A DNA stretch of 64,000 bases from Tricholoma matsutake (Eukaryota > Basidiomycota > Agaricomycetes > Agaricales > Tricholomataceae), in assembly GCA_026075535.2 (NCBI GenBank), contig AP026545.1, positions 10,850,001-10,914,000 on the forward strand. Reading direction: 5' to 3'. Under the pieces are notes generated by a model. That model was not told the DNA's origin. It saw only the letters and a list, made by a program, of their open reading frames with translations, and made no database searches. A program made the position numbers and the translations under genes. Positions 20,758-31,709 of the stretch are shown in pieces; within the stretch, counting starts at the first letter, position 1; the number at the start of each line of letters is the position of its first letter.

Positions 20758-21402
20758 CACATGACTGCCTCCACCCTGCCCGCTTGCCCCACTCATAGGG
20801 GGTGTTCATGACACCACATCACAGCACCCTGCCTGTGAGCCGCTGCTCATGGGGGGAGACATTGATGTTGACCATGACACCAATGAGGACAACACAACAA
20901 CTGACAACAACAAGGATGACCACAATGACTCAATGACCAGGACAGGGGCAATGGTGGTGATGACAACTAGGACAACAACAACAACACCGACAAGAATGAC
21001 AGCTAGAGACAGGGACAACAATGGCGGCATGGGCAGTGGGCAGCAGTGGGACTCCTTCCTGCTTCAGGTGCAATATTTTTTTTCATTCTTTGGTACATTT
21101 GCTACCCCTTCCCTTGCACATCTTGCGAGGTAGGGGGTGCATTGTTTTTTTATTGTGCTACCTACATGCTTGCTTTCAGGCATGAGGGGCTCTATTTCAG
21201 ATTTAGAATAGTATCATTTAACCACATTAGCTCAGTTTAGACCGACTGCAACCAGTAGTTGGACCAGGTTGAACCACAATGAACTGGTTTCATGCAGTTT
21301 GGTCTGGTTTCACATAGTTTTGGAATGTAATGGAACCAGTTTCAGTTCTGGTTTGAGCCCACAATGGGAAAAAACCAGACTGAACTGGACCTTCAAACAC
21401 TA

Positions 21403-23610
21403 CTGGAGACCCAAGAAGTCACATAAGCATACAAATTGTTTGACATCAAGAGCCTTGGTGAAAATGTTGGCAGTATTATCTTTGGTATTGACATAGGATA
21501 CAGTGAGTTCCTTTGATTGGACATGTTTGTGAAGGAAGTGGAATTTAATGTCGACATGTTTAACTCTGGAGTGAAGGAGAGGGTCCTCTGACAGGCTGAT
21601 GGAAGTGGTATTGTCACATAGCATTGGGGTAGGCTTGTCAGGTGAATAACCAATAGCGGCCAGTAGTGTACAAATCCAAATGCATTATTTTGCAGCCTCA
21701 AAAGTGGCAATGTACTCAGCTTTGCATGATGATGCTGTGACTGTTTTTTGTTTGCAAGCAGTCCATGAAATGGCCCCAGACCCAAGTGAACACATGTAAC
21801 CATTTACACTGTGCCTAGTGTTGAGGCAACTAGCCCAGTCAGAATTGGTATAGGCCAATAACAAGAGAGGGTTGCCACCACCCAGGTGAAGTTTAAGATC
21901 CTGTGTTCCCTTGAGGTAGCGAACAAGATGTAAAGCAGCATGCCAATGTTCGAAGGAATAAGAGTCTAAGAATTGTGATAGTTGTTGGACAGCAAATGAA
22001 ATATCTGGATGTGTTGAGATGGCCAGGTACAATAGGCATCTGACCAAGGATCGATAAGGTAAGGTTGAGAGTTCAGCTTGATCATCAGCAGGGAGTGTGG
22101 TATGGTCAATGTGGCGAAGTTTCTGTCCCAGCTCCATTGGTGCAGATAGGGGGTATGCATCAGACTGACCAAATTGAGATACAATCTTGTCAATCAATGC
22201 CATTTGTGATAGAGCAACAGTCCAATGTATCCTATCCCAAGTAATTGCAATGCCGATGACAAACCATGCTGTTCTTATATCTGAAATTGTCCAGACTTTT
22301 CGCATTTGGTCTTTTGGACCTCTCATTCTCTTCTTTATGGCTAGCAATGGACAAGTAATCATTGACATGGACCACTGCCACAATGGTACCCATGTCAGCC
22401 TGTTGGTAGTAAATGCATGACTCACATGAAAGTCTTGTAAAACCCCAGGAAATCATCTGTGTGTTCAGTGTTTGATTCCAGATATGTCCACTCTGTTTCA
22501 TAAAGTCCTCGCTGTAATTCATACCCAATCTTCTTTTCCAACCTCTGCAAATCCAGCTGGTTGCTCCACGTATTGGACTTCATCAGCCAGTAGGAGTCCA
22601 TAGAGAAAAGTAGTCTTGACATTGATTTGTTGCACGTCCCAACCAAGTGAGGGAGCAATGTGTAAAAGAACACACCAAGATTCCATGCGCGCAGTAGGTG
22701 AGGTAGTTTTCATGTAATCTTTGCCATAAATCTGTTTGAACCCTTTGAAAACAAGACGTACCTTCCAATGCACTGGAGTACCATCCTCATTTTGTTTGAT
22801 GTGAAAGACCAGGTGACCCTTATGTATACGGTGCCCCTGTGGTACATCAGCCTGTGGAACTCACTTGTATACCTGCATGTCTTTTAAGGACTTGAGTTCC
22901 TCATGGTAGCCTTCCTCCCAACACTTAGAGTCTATGGAATTCTGGGCTTCTTCCCAGGTATGTGGATCATCTTCAAATTGGAGTGATTTGGGATCAATAT
23001 CAGACATCTTCAAAATTAAGGTGTATAATTGATGTGCCTGATTGCCAAGTGCAGGGTCCTCAATCAATTGCAGCTCGGCTTGATCATGATCAATGGGCAT
23101 AGATGCAATGACATCATGGAGCCCTTCCAAGATCCGTTTCTGCTCAGTCCACTGCTCCTTTATATGCTCAGCAGATTCTTGTGAATCATGGATAGCTCAA
23201 TCTAGTCTGGTAGTGGTCAGGCCCCCATTCAGATTTTTGTTGGTAGGAATATGCACTCTGGAGGATCTGCGCAGTTCCATGGGTGCTGGTTTGGGAGTGT
23301 CAGTTGTGGTGGGCTCATCTATGGGTTATCAGTGGATCCTGAGTCAAGCACAGTGGGGGAGATTCTACCACTTGAATGGGTGCATCATTCGGTGAAGATG
23401 ACAGTACATGACCATCATGGCTTTCGACAAACCTGACATGGTATAAGCTATATACCTTCTGGGTCTTTCGATCATAGCAACAATACACTTTTGAGTTGGG
23501 TTCATAGCCAATTAGTACACATTCAATTGAACATTCATAGATTTTTGGGTTATTCTTGTCCAGGATGAAAATGTATGCTTTACAGCCAATCTCCCTCATG
23601 TAGGAGTAAT
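21403..23610 (-). pseudogene. Ty1/copia pol remnant (integrase end, RT, RNase H)
   Basis: On the minus strand, in order: integrase C-terminal region (23599-23315: KNNPKIYECSIECVLIGYEP), a linker with WEEAQNSIDS, RT (22773-22232: VFKGFKQIYGKDY, LGWDVQQINVKTTFLYG, VEQPAGF, and the active site VVHVNDYLSIASHKEEN), and RNase H (22425-21400: YTNSDWASCLNTRHSVNGY, KQKTVTASSCKAEYIA, HVDIKFHFL, ending FLGLQ then stop). The YVDD box reads HVND. Several frameshifts break it. The 5' side ends at the hAT end at 23651, so gag and protease are missing. The stop codon abuts the hAT target site. Confidence 0.85.
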
Positions 23611-23650
23611 CAGGTCATCGTTCATGCCATTTCTGCCAAGGGGTAGAGCT

Positions 23651-23875
23651 AGTGTTTAAAGGTCCAGTCCAGTCCGGTTTTTGACTTCCAAATGGGGCAA
23701 CCAGCAACTGCAACCGGTCTAGGACTGACCCAGATATTGGAGGACCACAACCAGACCCTTTAGGACCGGTCCTAATCAGTCCATGGACCGAAAAAAGACT
23801 GGTTCAGACCGGTTTTTTGTCGTAAAATTTATTGTGCCAAATAACCCATATGTATCTCAACAAATATGACCATCA
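23651..23875. mobile_element. hAT left end fragment
   Basis: Begins TAGTGTTTAAAGGTCCAGTC, followed by the family's GACCGGTCCTAA words and AACCCATATGTATCTCAAC, shared with 20100-20150 and 35540-35590. It breaks off where Harbinger coding sequence starts. No right end was found for the left flank GGTAGAGC. Confidence 0.65.
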
Positions 23876-24666
23876 CCTCATATATATTATATTCATGGAT
23901 AGAGATCATCACAGACAGCACCAAGTTCTACCCATTCTTTGCAGGGGTGATTGGCACATTGGATGGGACCCATTTTGACTGCTCAGGTACTCCAGAACAA
24001 CAGGCAATTGCTCATGATCATAAAGGCTGTGTTACACAGATTTGTGTATGTCTTCAGTGGATGGGAGGGATCTGTTACAGACTCAACAATGTTTAATGAT
24101 GCCAACATCACAGACTTGCATATTCCATTGGCCAGCAATCACTATTACCTTGTTGATGCAGGCTTTCCCAACTCACTTTCCCTTATGCTCCCTTATTGAG
24201 GTGTACACTATCATCTCATGGAATGGAGCCATGCAGAACTTTGGTGCTGTATAGTTCCAACACTCCATATCATCTGATTCTTACATTTGTGATAGTCCTG
24301 CCAATGCTCAAGAGCTGTTCAATCTCCATCATGCATCAGCACACAATATTGTCAAGTGCAGTTTTGGTATCTTGAAGAACTGGTTCCCAATTCTGAGGAG
24401 CAATCCCAACTTGGATGTACATGTACAAGCAAAGCTTGCTCCAGCACTTGCTGCAATTCACTATTTCATTAGATAATAGAGAGTATGATGATGAGGACAT
24501 ACAGGAGCTTCTCAATTGTGATGCTGCTGATTGGGCAACACTGCCAGGATGTGGTGTAAACACTGGAGATTTGGCATTGGGACCTGCCAGGACTGCAGAG
24601 TGCCAAGGGGCAGATAGTAGGAGAGATCTCATTGCTAGTGCAATGTGGCAACAGTATCAAGCCTAA
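23876..24666 (+). pseudogene. PIF/Harbinger transposase (DDE_Tnp_4-type) remnant
   Basis: Three frames together give the DDE nuclease: FAGVIGTLDGTHFDC (first Asp), VFSGWEGSVTDSTMFND, HYYLVDAGFPNS (second Asp), GVHYHLMEW, AQELFNLHHASAHNIVKCSF then GILKNWFPIL, and a C-terminus ending RRDLIASAMWQQYQA. In active enzymes the NIVER-like motif supplies the third acidic residue. Here it reads NIVKCS, so Glu is Lys and the next Arg is Cys. The transposase would cut the element's ends. The N-terminal part is missing, lost at the junction with the hAT fragment. Confidence 0.8.
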
Positions 24667-24766
24667 CTGGAATGAAGGGGAGCCATATAACCACACATAT
24701 GATTTTACATGTTGTCTACATATCACAACAATGTTTGTTTAGGGAATACAGATTCGAGAATAAGGA

Positions 24767-25072
24767 TTAAACAGTTGCAGTGACATCAGCAGCAAACCCC
24801 CAGTGCTCCACGGTGATGGTGTTACTGTTACTGTGGAGCAACTGTTTCTCAAGCCACTTCTTACATAGAACATCATGCTGCAGCAACATATATGCATCTG
24901 CTTCTGTTGTTTCAGCTTTGAACAGATCAATCAGTGCAATCATGCATGCATCATCCAAGTGTGTCTTGATCTCCTGGAGACAAGCCATGGACTTAGCATG
25001 ATGCTCTGGAGAGGTATCACAGACATGCTCCTGAGGCCATACTAGACTATGCTTGATAGTTTTATTAAACAT
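24767..25072 (-). pseudogene. C-terminal part of Harbinger accessory (Myb/SANT-type) protein
   Basis: A 101-residue frame converging on the transposase. It contains LQEIKTHLDDACMIALIDLF, KAETTEADAYMLLQHD and KKWLEKQLL. This Leu-Asp-rich helix followed by F-x3-T-x2-AD-Y and a W-L-x2-QL end is the pattern of the C-terminus of the second Harbinger protein in fungi, which carries DNA-binding activity and helps the transposase enter the nucleus. The N-terminal Myb/SANT domain is not in the window, cut off by the hAT end at 25072. The assignment rests on pattern plus the neighbouring transposase. Confidence 0.5.
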
Positions 25073-25290
25073 AGTGTTTGAAAGTTCAGTCAGGTTCGGT
25101 TTTTGGCCTTATTTTAGCCTAACTGAACCCTGACTGGTTCATTGGCCTTTCAAATTGCCTAAGAACCTAACTGAACCGCCCCTAACCGGTCAGGAGTGGT
25201 CAGGTTCAGGTATAGAACTGGTTCTAGATGGTTCTGGCTGAACTCGGTCAGAACCGGTGCTAAGCAGCTCTGACTGGTCACCAGACTGGA
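25072..25290. mobile_element. hAT left end fragment
   Basis: Begins TAGTGTTTGAAAGTTCAGTC and continues with GAACCGCCCCTAACCGGTC-like words, as in the other hAT ends. The left flank is ATTAAACA; no right end with the same octamer was found, so it is truncated or extends past a later insertion. Confidence 0.55.
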
Positions 25291-25453
25291 GAACCATAAT
25301 TCAAAAGAGATTATCTATTTATATTTTATTATATTTACTGGTTTTGGCACTCAGATGAGTGCCACAAACCTTTTATTTACTTATCTACTGTTTGTAGGTA
25401 CTAATATACATATTTTACTTAGGGGGAAGCAACGCCCCGAAGAAAGGGGAGCT

Positions 25454-25995
25454 TGTGGAAGCATATTATATACTAGTTGATGTTTATTACTGTTTGGTTC
25501 CAGTAAACGAACATGAATGTGTTGCATCACGTTCATGTTCATTGTAAGGGCAGGTTCCAAGGGTAAGGAGCCTTTTCATAGGCCTCTGCACCTCACCAAG
25601 CTACCTCCTGTCTAGCTCTGCTACCCATGCCGAGCTCTGCTCAGGCTCCTAATTCTGCTGTTTGTGGTCAGGCACTAGGGTCTAGCAGATGTCTGGCTAT
25701 AAAAGGTTCCAGCAATTAGGAGACTCCCTGTGTTGCTTCCTTTCGACCCCCATCTCGTCCACAAGCAACACAGGTAAGCGCTTCGCGCTTGTTGTTGGTT
25801 CAAGCTCTCACTCTTACAGTTAGTTGTTGAACAAGGCTTCGCCTCGAGGCTTCATCTTACAGTCTCAACAGCTACCTACATCGTGAGGGTTTTCACTAAT
25901 CTTTATAAGTTGTATGCTCAGTTAGGGTCTCATTTACAGAATTCAACTGGTATTATCTCTCAGCAGTCGCTTCCACTACCAGTTGGATCCTTGCA
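25454..25995 (+). repeat. LTR-like sequence with TATA box and leader intron signals
   Basis: Starts TGTGGAAGCAT right after a purine-rich tract (GAAGAAAGGGGAG), ends near CCTTGCA, and has a TATAAAAGG promoter-like box at about 25699. A donor-like GGTAAGCGCTTCGCGC stands at 25773. The CpG-rich words CGCTTCGCGC and GGCTTCGCCTCGAGGC are well preserved compared with the rest of the repeats. The matching second LTR is not in the window. Boundaries are approximate. Confidence 0.4.
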
Positions 25996-26199
25996 GTGAG
26001 TAGTAACATCAGTTGCCCCTCTCATTGCTAACTCCTTATTTGGGCAGATCCAGGCGTTATCGAACAGTTTTCGGAACACTTGAATTTTTTTGCAGCCCAC
26101 CCACCGCTTCCCTCTCTTTTTGTTTTGGAACTAAGTAGTATCACGATTCTGGTAGTCAAATGGTCTTTGCGTAGATACTCGTATGTAGTTTAAGTCTTG

Positions 26200-27446
26200 T
26201 GTTAGCATGCTTGCATCATTGCCTATTCATTTTGGGGTCTGCCAAAGCAGTTCACACTACACTCATCTTGAGTCATGCAGCAGAGGTCAAACAAACATAC
26301 TGTTCACGCCCTCGTAGCTCCAATTCTGGAAAAGAGAGGCGATTCCGTATGCCTTGACTTTGTAGGACCTCTGCCTGAAGATGAAAACTACAATTGCATT
26401 CTGACTATAACAGACAGACTGGGGTTTGACATCCGACTTATCCCACGCGAACTGATATCACTGCACCACAATTAGCCTTAGTCTTTTTCAATGAATGGTA
26501 TTGCAAAAACGGCTTACCTTTGGAGTTAATCTCTGACCATGATAAGTTATTCTTATCCAAATTCTGGAAAGCGCTACATGCTCTCACCAGAGTTCATCTC
26601 AAAATGTTGTCTGCGTATCACCCTCAAACTGATGGTGTAAGTGAATGCACCAACAAAACATTGAACCAATGTATTCAATTCCATGTTGAGCAAAACCAAA
26701 AAGGTTGGGCGCGGGCATTACCACTTATCCATTTCCATATGATGAACTCGATCAATGGATCAACGGGATTCTCAGGACTCCAGATTCAGATGGGTCGCAG
26801 CCCTAGAGTCATTCCCCCTTTAGTACCAGGTACAATTCCTGATGAAACTTCTGAGGACACTGCTGCACGGAGTGTTATCACTCGGATTGAGAGCGACGTA
26901 GATGAGGCCAAGGACGCCTTGCTTGGTGCAAAAATATTACAAGCTTTCTTTACTAATAAATCGTGTGGCAAAGAGAACTCATACCTCGTTGGCAATAAAG
27001 TAATGCTCGCAACCTTACACCGCCGCCAAGAATTTAAGGCTGGAGACAAGTCAAGAGTGGCAAAATTTTTTCCTCACTTCGACGGACCCTTCTCCATGAC
27101 AAAAGCTTTCCCTGAAACATCGTCATATTCTCTGCTCTTGCCGAACTCTCCGAATATGTTCCCCACTTTCCATGCCTCATTGCTCAAGTGACACATTGAT
27201 AACAATGCTGAGCTTTTCCCATCCCGCAAACTCGAGTGACCGGGCCCTGTGATGACCGAAAACAGACTAGAAGAATACCACATTGAGAAGATTATTGATG
27301 AACGTAAACATGGCCGCAGATTCCAGTACCTCGTACGATGGTCAGGCTACTCCAAGAGTGATGACCTGTGGCTACCGCAACGTGAGCTCAAAGATTGTGA
27401 GGCTCTGGATCGCTGGAAGGCTGTTAAGGCACAGGGAACACAATAG
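26200..27446 (+). pseudogene. Integrase and chromodomain of gypsy element 3
   Basis: Starts within the integrase: SNKHTVHALVAPI, GDSVCLDFVGPLPED (first Asp), then after a frameshift ELISDHDKLFLSKFWKALH (second Asp; the usual SDRD has His for Arg), SAYHPQTDGVSECTNKTL (Glu), FFPHFDGPFSMTKAFPETSS and FHASLLK. A chromodomain closes it (27249-27446: YHIEKIIDERKHGRRFQYLV, RWSGYSKSDDLWLP). Gag to RNase H are missing upstream. The 3' LTR follows at 27539. The element seems 5'-truncated. Confidence 0.85.
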
Positions 27447-27538
27447 CTTTTTCCCACTGGGATTTTTTAATGCACCTGCTGTTATGTTGATGTTGGGTTG
27501 ATTTCCTACTGACATACAATTCTCTAAGAGTGGGAGGG

Positions 27539-27826
27539 TGTAAGCCTGGAGGTGCTTACATCATCTTACATCATCTCATTGATACTTGTTTGTACATCAT
27601 CCTGCTCTGATGAATATAGACTACCACATTTAGGGACGACTCTTCTTCCTTCCCCATTCCCCCTTCCTACTCTCTCATTATTCTACTCTGCTTTTGTATA
27701 GACTCTCGCTCCTAATACCACGACGTTATCTTGTTATATCCATGTGATTATTAGTGAGTTGCCTTTCCTTCAGTTTTGTTCCCTTCCATCTTTAGTGTAG
27801 CCTTGTCGGCTTCCATCGACCTAACA
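27539..27826 (+). repeat. 3' LTR of gypsy element 3
   Basis: 288 bp from TGTAAGCCTGGAGG to CCTAACA, immediately after a polypurine tract (GAGTGGGAGGG, 27528-27538) and about 90 bp after the chromodomain stop. No 5' LTR is seen. Confidence 0.65.
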
Positions 27827-27844
27827 GTGGACTTCGCTCAGATC

Positions 27845-28023
27845 AGCTCGAAAATTTAGTTTGCATCTTTTGTGGGCTTACTGGACATTTCAATAGTGAC
27901 TGTTTGGTTTGCCAATTGTATATCAATGAAGGAAAGTGTAAGAAGAACACTGAAGGCAAAATTGTGCTTCCAAATGGTCAATTTAATCCTTGAAACATCC
28001 CCGGTCATTTTATCAAGGTGGAA
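27845..28023 (+). pseudogene. Zinc-knuckle gag fragment of a different gypsy lineage
   Basis: Translates to ENLVCIFCGLTGHFNSDC (CX2CX4HX4C) followed by YINEGKCKKNTEGKIVLPNG and a TGA where Arg is likely, then NIPGHF. This zinc knuckle plus GKIVLP block is typical of one basidiomycete gypsy family whose protease follows. Here that protease lies at 29106-29830, after an inserted 0.77-kb segment. Confidence 0.7.
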
Positions 28024-28795
28024 GGATGCTGAGTTTGGCAGCCTACACTAGACTTAGGTTTACTAAAAGACAGGATCAAATTATCTTCATTGCATAGAAG
28101 TAGGAACCATAAGTTACTACAAATAAAAGAATAGGAAGTTACTATACTTTCATTGCATGGAAGTAGGAACGAAGGTTAAGGAAAAAAATAGGTAATATAT
28201 AAGAAAAAGATTGACCATGTAAGTACAAGGCTGCATCAAGCATGGTGTGTGATTTGGGAAGGCCGCATCAGGCATAGTCACATAATAGGAAGGTACCGCA
28301 TCAATAGGGTAATGTCAGCACTGCTGGATGTGGATAGAAGGGTAATAAGGATGTATGGTGCTGTTGCCAGGGTGTATGTCGCCGGTGTGTTGTTGTCTTA
28401 TTTACCGGTGGCTGTGCCAGTGGTGAGGGTGACTATGTCGGCAATGTGTGTGGCTGTGTCAGCACCATGGGAGTGTGTTGGCAGCATAGGGTGGCTGTAA
28501 CTCACTGTAACACAGACATTGGTATGTCTGGTGTTGGTGAGTTGTTTATGCAGTGTAGGTGGCTGTGCTATTGCCGGTGGCTGTGTCAGCGGTGAGGGTG
28601 GTTGTGTCGGCGATGTGTGTGGTGTGCCAGCACCATGGAAGTGTATAACAGCAGCATAGGTAAGTTAACTTGTCATAATGTCATGAGTCTGTGGGGCCAG
28701 ACTTACACAAGGACAGGATTGACGAATGGACTCAATGAAACCCCCAATCTAATGTTACCCCCTCACTGATGTATAATATCGCACCTTTGACAATT
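28024..28795. other. GT-rich inserted segment with imperfect duplications
   Basis: Separates two parts of one gypsy gag-pol. It contains two diverged copies of a GTGGCTGTG(T/C)CAG...GTGTGTGG...CAGCACCATGG block (about 28404-28496 and 28570-28650). The left and right edges are not clear inverted repeats. Open frames here are by-products of low complexity. Confidence 0.4.
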
Positions 28796-29880
28796 TTTAC
28801 GACACCATCCAGAGGCATTTACCAAATTACCGACTTATCTACAACAGCCAAAGATCATATCACAAACTCAAACAAGAACTATATGCCTTACAAAGTGGTA
28901 GACCCTTTGCACAAACTGACTCAAATGTACCAATGGTTCCTACTACTCGGCCTTCAATTCCTCCAATTCCCACACCAGTTGAACAATCTGTCCCACACGT
29001 ACCAGGCCCATCTATATCATCCACAGCAACTAATCCACCTACTTCGACTTTGGCACCATCTTTGACCTCCGAAACAACTTTGCAAGCTATAATTCATCAG
29101 AACATTTGTATCTACCTCCTCATGAATGCAATTTCGCATCAACAGGAAAAGGCAAAGACAAAGAAGGTCCTTCATACCATACCCAAGCCCCAATTCATAA
29201 GGACAAAATCACCAAAGACATCTTCACCCAAACAATGAAAACCCCGATTATCACTTTAACCTCCAAAGAATTACTTTCACTCTCTCCCAAAGTTTGTATG
29301 AAATGGAAGGAACAGGTCACATCATGTCATATCCAGCAACCTGAAGGCAATAACACTATGAATATTCTCAATGATGACATTTTCATGATTGAAAATCCTT
29401 ACAAAACATATATTAGCAGCCTTCGACCTGGAGAAATTCCCAAACCTTTTATCGCAGCAAAGGAATCTCACTCCATTCAATCAGTCATTATGAATGTCAA
29501 CGGCAGAAACCCAGTCAAGAGTGTTGTTGATCCTGGTTCCTCGATTATCACAATGTCAGAAGATGTTTGTCATGAACTCGGTCTCATCTATGATCCTTCG
29601 ATACACATTCCTCTACAATCGGCTAATGGTGGCATCAACCAAAGTTTAGGTTTAGCATGGAATGTACCTTGCAAAGTCAGTAGCATCACCCTCTACATGC
29701 AGGTTCACATCATCTGAGATCCAGCCTACGATATTCTGCTCAGACAACCATTCGATGTTCTCACCGAAAGTACTGTCAAGAATTATCAAAATGAAGCTCA
29801 AATGATAACCATTTTTGATCTGAATTTGACATGATCTTGCACTATTCCTACTATTCCCCAATCTAATCGTCAACAAAGAG
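28796..29880 (+). pseudogene. Gag linker and retropepsin of a gypsy element
   Basis: A Pro/Thr/Ser-rich linker (28930-29095) leads to a frame at 29106-29717 with LLSLSPKVCMKWKEQVT and RPGEIPKPFIAAKESHS, then the protease: VKSVVDPGSSIITMSEDVCH (the catalytic triad reads DPG, usual in this lineage), ELGLIYDPSIHIPLQSANGG, LGLAWNVPCKV. After a TGA replacing Arg come DPAYDILL and PFDVLTESTVKN. RT and later domains are absent; the next sequence is a minus-strand gene. Probably the same element as 27845-28023. Confidence 0.75.
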
Positions 29881-29889
29881 TAGTTTGCG

Positions 29890-30581
29890 AGGATTTTTGC
29901 AACTAGAGGATGAAATCTCGGAGAATAACCAGTGCACTCTCATTATCTGCCTCAAGCTCCACCACCTTTTGCTTCACTACTCTCACCATGGGCAGTGCCT
30001 TCTCCCCCTCCTCTTTGTCTTCATCCCCAGCCTCAGCCCTCTTGATCGCCTTCACCTCTGCTGCCAACTCTGCATTTCATCATTGCAGGTCCTCCTTCGA
30101 CAATGTTTTAGCATGAGAGCTGTGTTCTGAGCATCTCCTAACACCCCCTTTTGAACCTCGAACCTTGCCCTTTTCAAATTTTGCTCCACCCTTTGAGCCT
30201 CCTCCTCCTCCCGAATTCATCTCGCTTCCTCCACCCTTCACTCCCACTCTACCTGCTCACTCAAATCTGCGAATCAAAGCTCCCCTCCCCACGGAAGCCA
30301 TTTGTGTTGAGCCATCGGTTTGAAGAGCTCGAAAACTTTGTTGACAACCTTTTGCATGGTCGAGTTGCATTCCTCACCCAGGTCGTTGGAGAGCTCATCA
30401 TATTCTGCCTGAACAGATCATTTTAGCATGCTTGACTGCCAAATGAACAGTGAAAACCTACCATCCTATCACAAAACCCTTTTCCCCATACCTCAAAGTC
30501 GAGATCCTCGGTGACACCATGATCTGGCATAGACTTGGCATATGCAAGAATTTTGTTGTTGAGCTCAGCGAGTAGAGACAT
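29890..30581 (-). pseudogene. Coiled-coil gag-like gene with intron (uncharacterised)
   Basis: ATG at 30581. Exon 1 (30581-30492) encodes SLLAELNNKILAYAKSMPDH. An 83-bp intron (30409-30491, GTATGG...TTCAG) restores the frame to EYDELSNDLGEECNSTMQKV in exon 2, then a charged coiled-coil-like stretch rich in Glu and Arg (REEEEAQRVEQNLKRARFEV). Three in-frame TGA codons lie where Arg fits. A frameshift near 30100 leads to a last part with ELAAEVKAIKRAEAGDEDKE. It lies 145 bp downstream of an LTR on the same strand, so it may be the first gene of that LTR element. I do not recognise the family. Confidence 0.5.
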
Positions 30582-30725
30582 AGTGAGAGTTTGTTGAGGG
30601 ATGTAGGAGTCAATGATGAAGGACTAAAAATTCTTTGTTTACATTTTCAAGATGACCACATGATCATCACACGACTTGATCGGCTGACTGGGACAGTCAG
30701 CATTTCACTAAGGGGAGGATGATAG

Positions 30726-31709
30726 GTACACATTGTGCTTCAAGCTCTGGGAACACTTTAACATGCTTTGACTCATCCACAACGGCACTCCAAATCGCTA
30801 CAAATGTGTGCAAACCTCTACAAGCCCTGCAACATGTCTACAAATCACATGAAACTACTCCAAAACAACTTTGCAACACTTCAAACAAGTTCAAATGACT
30901 TTGCAGCACCTCAAATACCTTTGGCTGCCATATACTTATTGCACTGCCCTTCAGACACATGCAGCACACCTTGCAAAAGCTAGTGCATCGCATATCAAGC
31001 ACCACCAGACATGAGGAGATACAACAACGTGTTTTTAGGATGTGATTGCAGTGTTTTGACATTTCAATGATATATTGGGTCAATAGGACAAGTACCTTTG
31101 ATATATTGTGACTCTACACATTTTCCTTCTCATCATTTCTCATTTATTTTCTGATTTGGAAAGTTCTTTATTGTTTTATATCTTGCCTCATGTAGTCCTC
31201 ATGTTCTATTTCCTTTTAAGTACCATCTCTTCAAAACATATATAGCCTTGTATTAGCTACCTAGAGGAACAGAGAAGAAATTGTCTTCACCTCTCATATA
31301 TTGTCTGACTTAAGAGTTCAAACTTGAGTCCCAATCTTTCATCTTATCGCTAAGTTCTGCGAATCATCGTGAACTTCTTTGAACCTCATATTGAAACTTC
31401 TTGAAAGTATCACACTTCATCACCATCCTCTATCGTCTCTATCGAACATCATTATTGTTTGTCACCTTCATCATCCAACATTGCCCTTACCATCCTAACA
31501 TATCAAAACTACTTTGCATTGCTGTGAACTTCTTTGCAAAACACTTTGTAGTGTTTCATGTCACTTCACACAACTTCACACCTTATTCACCTACTCCTGG
31601 TTAACAGCGGTGATATTTAGTACCACCTTGCACCCTTCATCTAACTTGTGTTATACCATCCAAGGTTTATTAGTGGCTTTTGTTTGGGTTTCCAAGTCGA
31701 GTATCATCA
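30726..31709 (-). repeat. LTR-A, copy 3
   Basis: Shares with copies 57219-58379 and 62347-63522 the end GAGTATCATCA (plus strand), a TATA-like ACATATATAGCC region, the GAAGAAATTGTCTTCACCT block (31271) and the TTTTGCCTCATGTTCT-like block. The left end is less certain: GATAGG adjoins, as at copy 2. Read on the minus strand it precedes the coiled-coil gene. A run of CTACAAA/CAACATG-type words at 30780-30960 is unique to this copy. Confidence 0.55.

Larger units (their letters stand above)
11360..21402. mobile_element. hAT element (about 1.6 kb originally) expanded by nested insertions
   Basis: The left end TAGTGTTTGAAAGTC (11360) and right end (reverse complement TAGTGTTTGAAGGTCCAGTT, ending 21402) are inverted repeats rich in GGTTC/GAACC-type words. 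The flanks are the identical 8-mer CTGGAGAC (11352-11359 and 21403-21410), the hallmark of hAT insertion. Removing the gypsy element (11451-19073 plus one GTTGC) and the small hAT (19919-20757 plus TSD) leaves about 1.6 kb without a transposase. The interior carries the hairpin-intron module and CCCTTGC stem-loops. It interrupts a copia element just after the pol stop codon. Confidence 0.8.

Noticed and set aside
20806..21133. Thr/Asp-rich and Val/Leu-rich frames on both strands
   Set aside because: Low-complexity ACA/GAC-rich interior of the hAT element; frames on both strands are composition artefacts.
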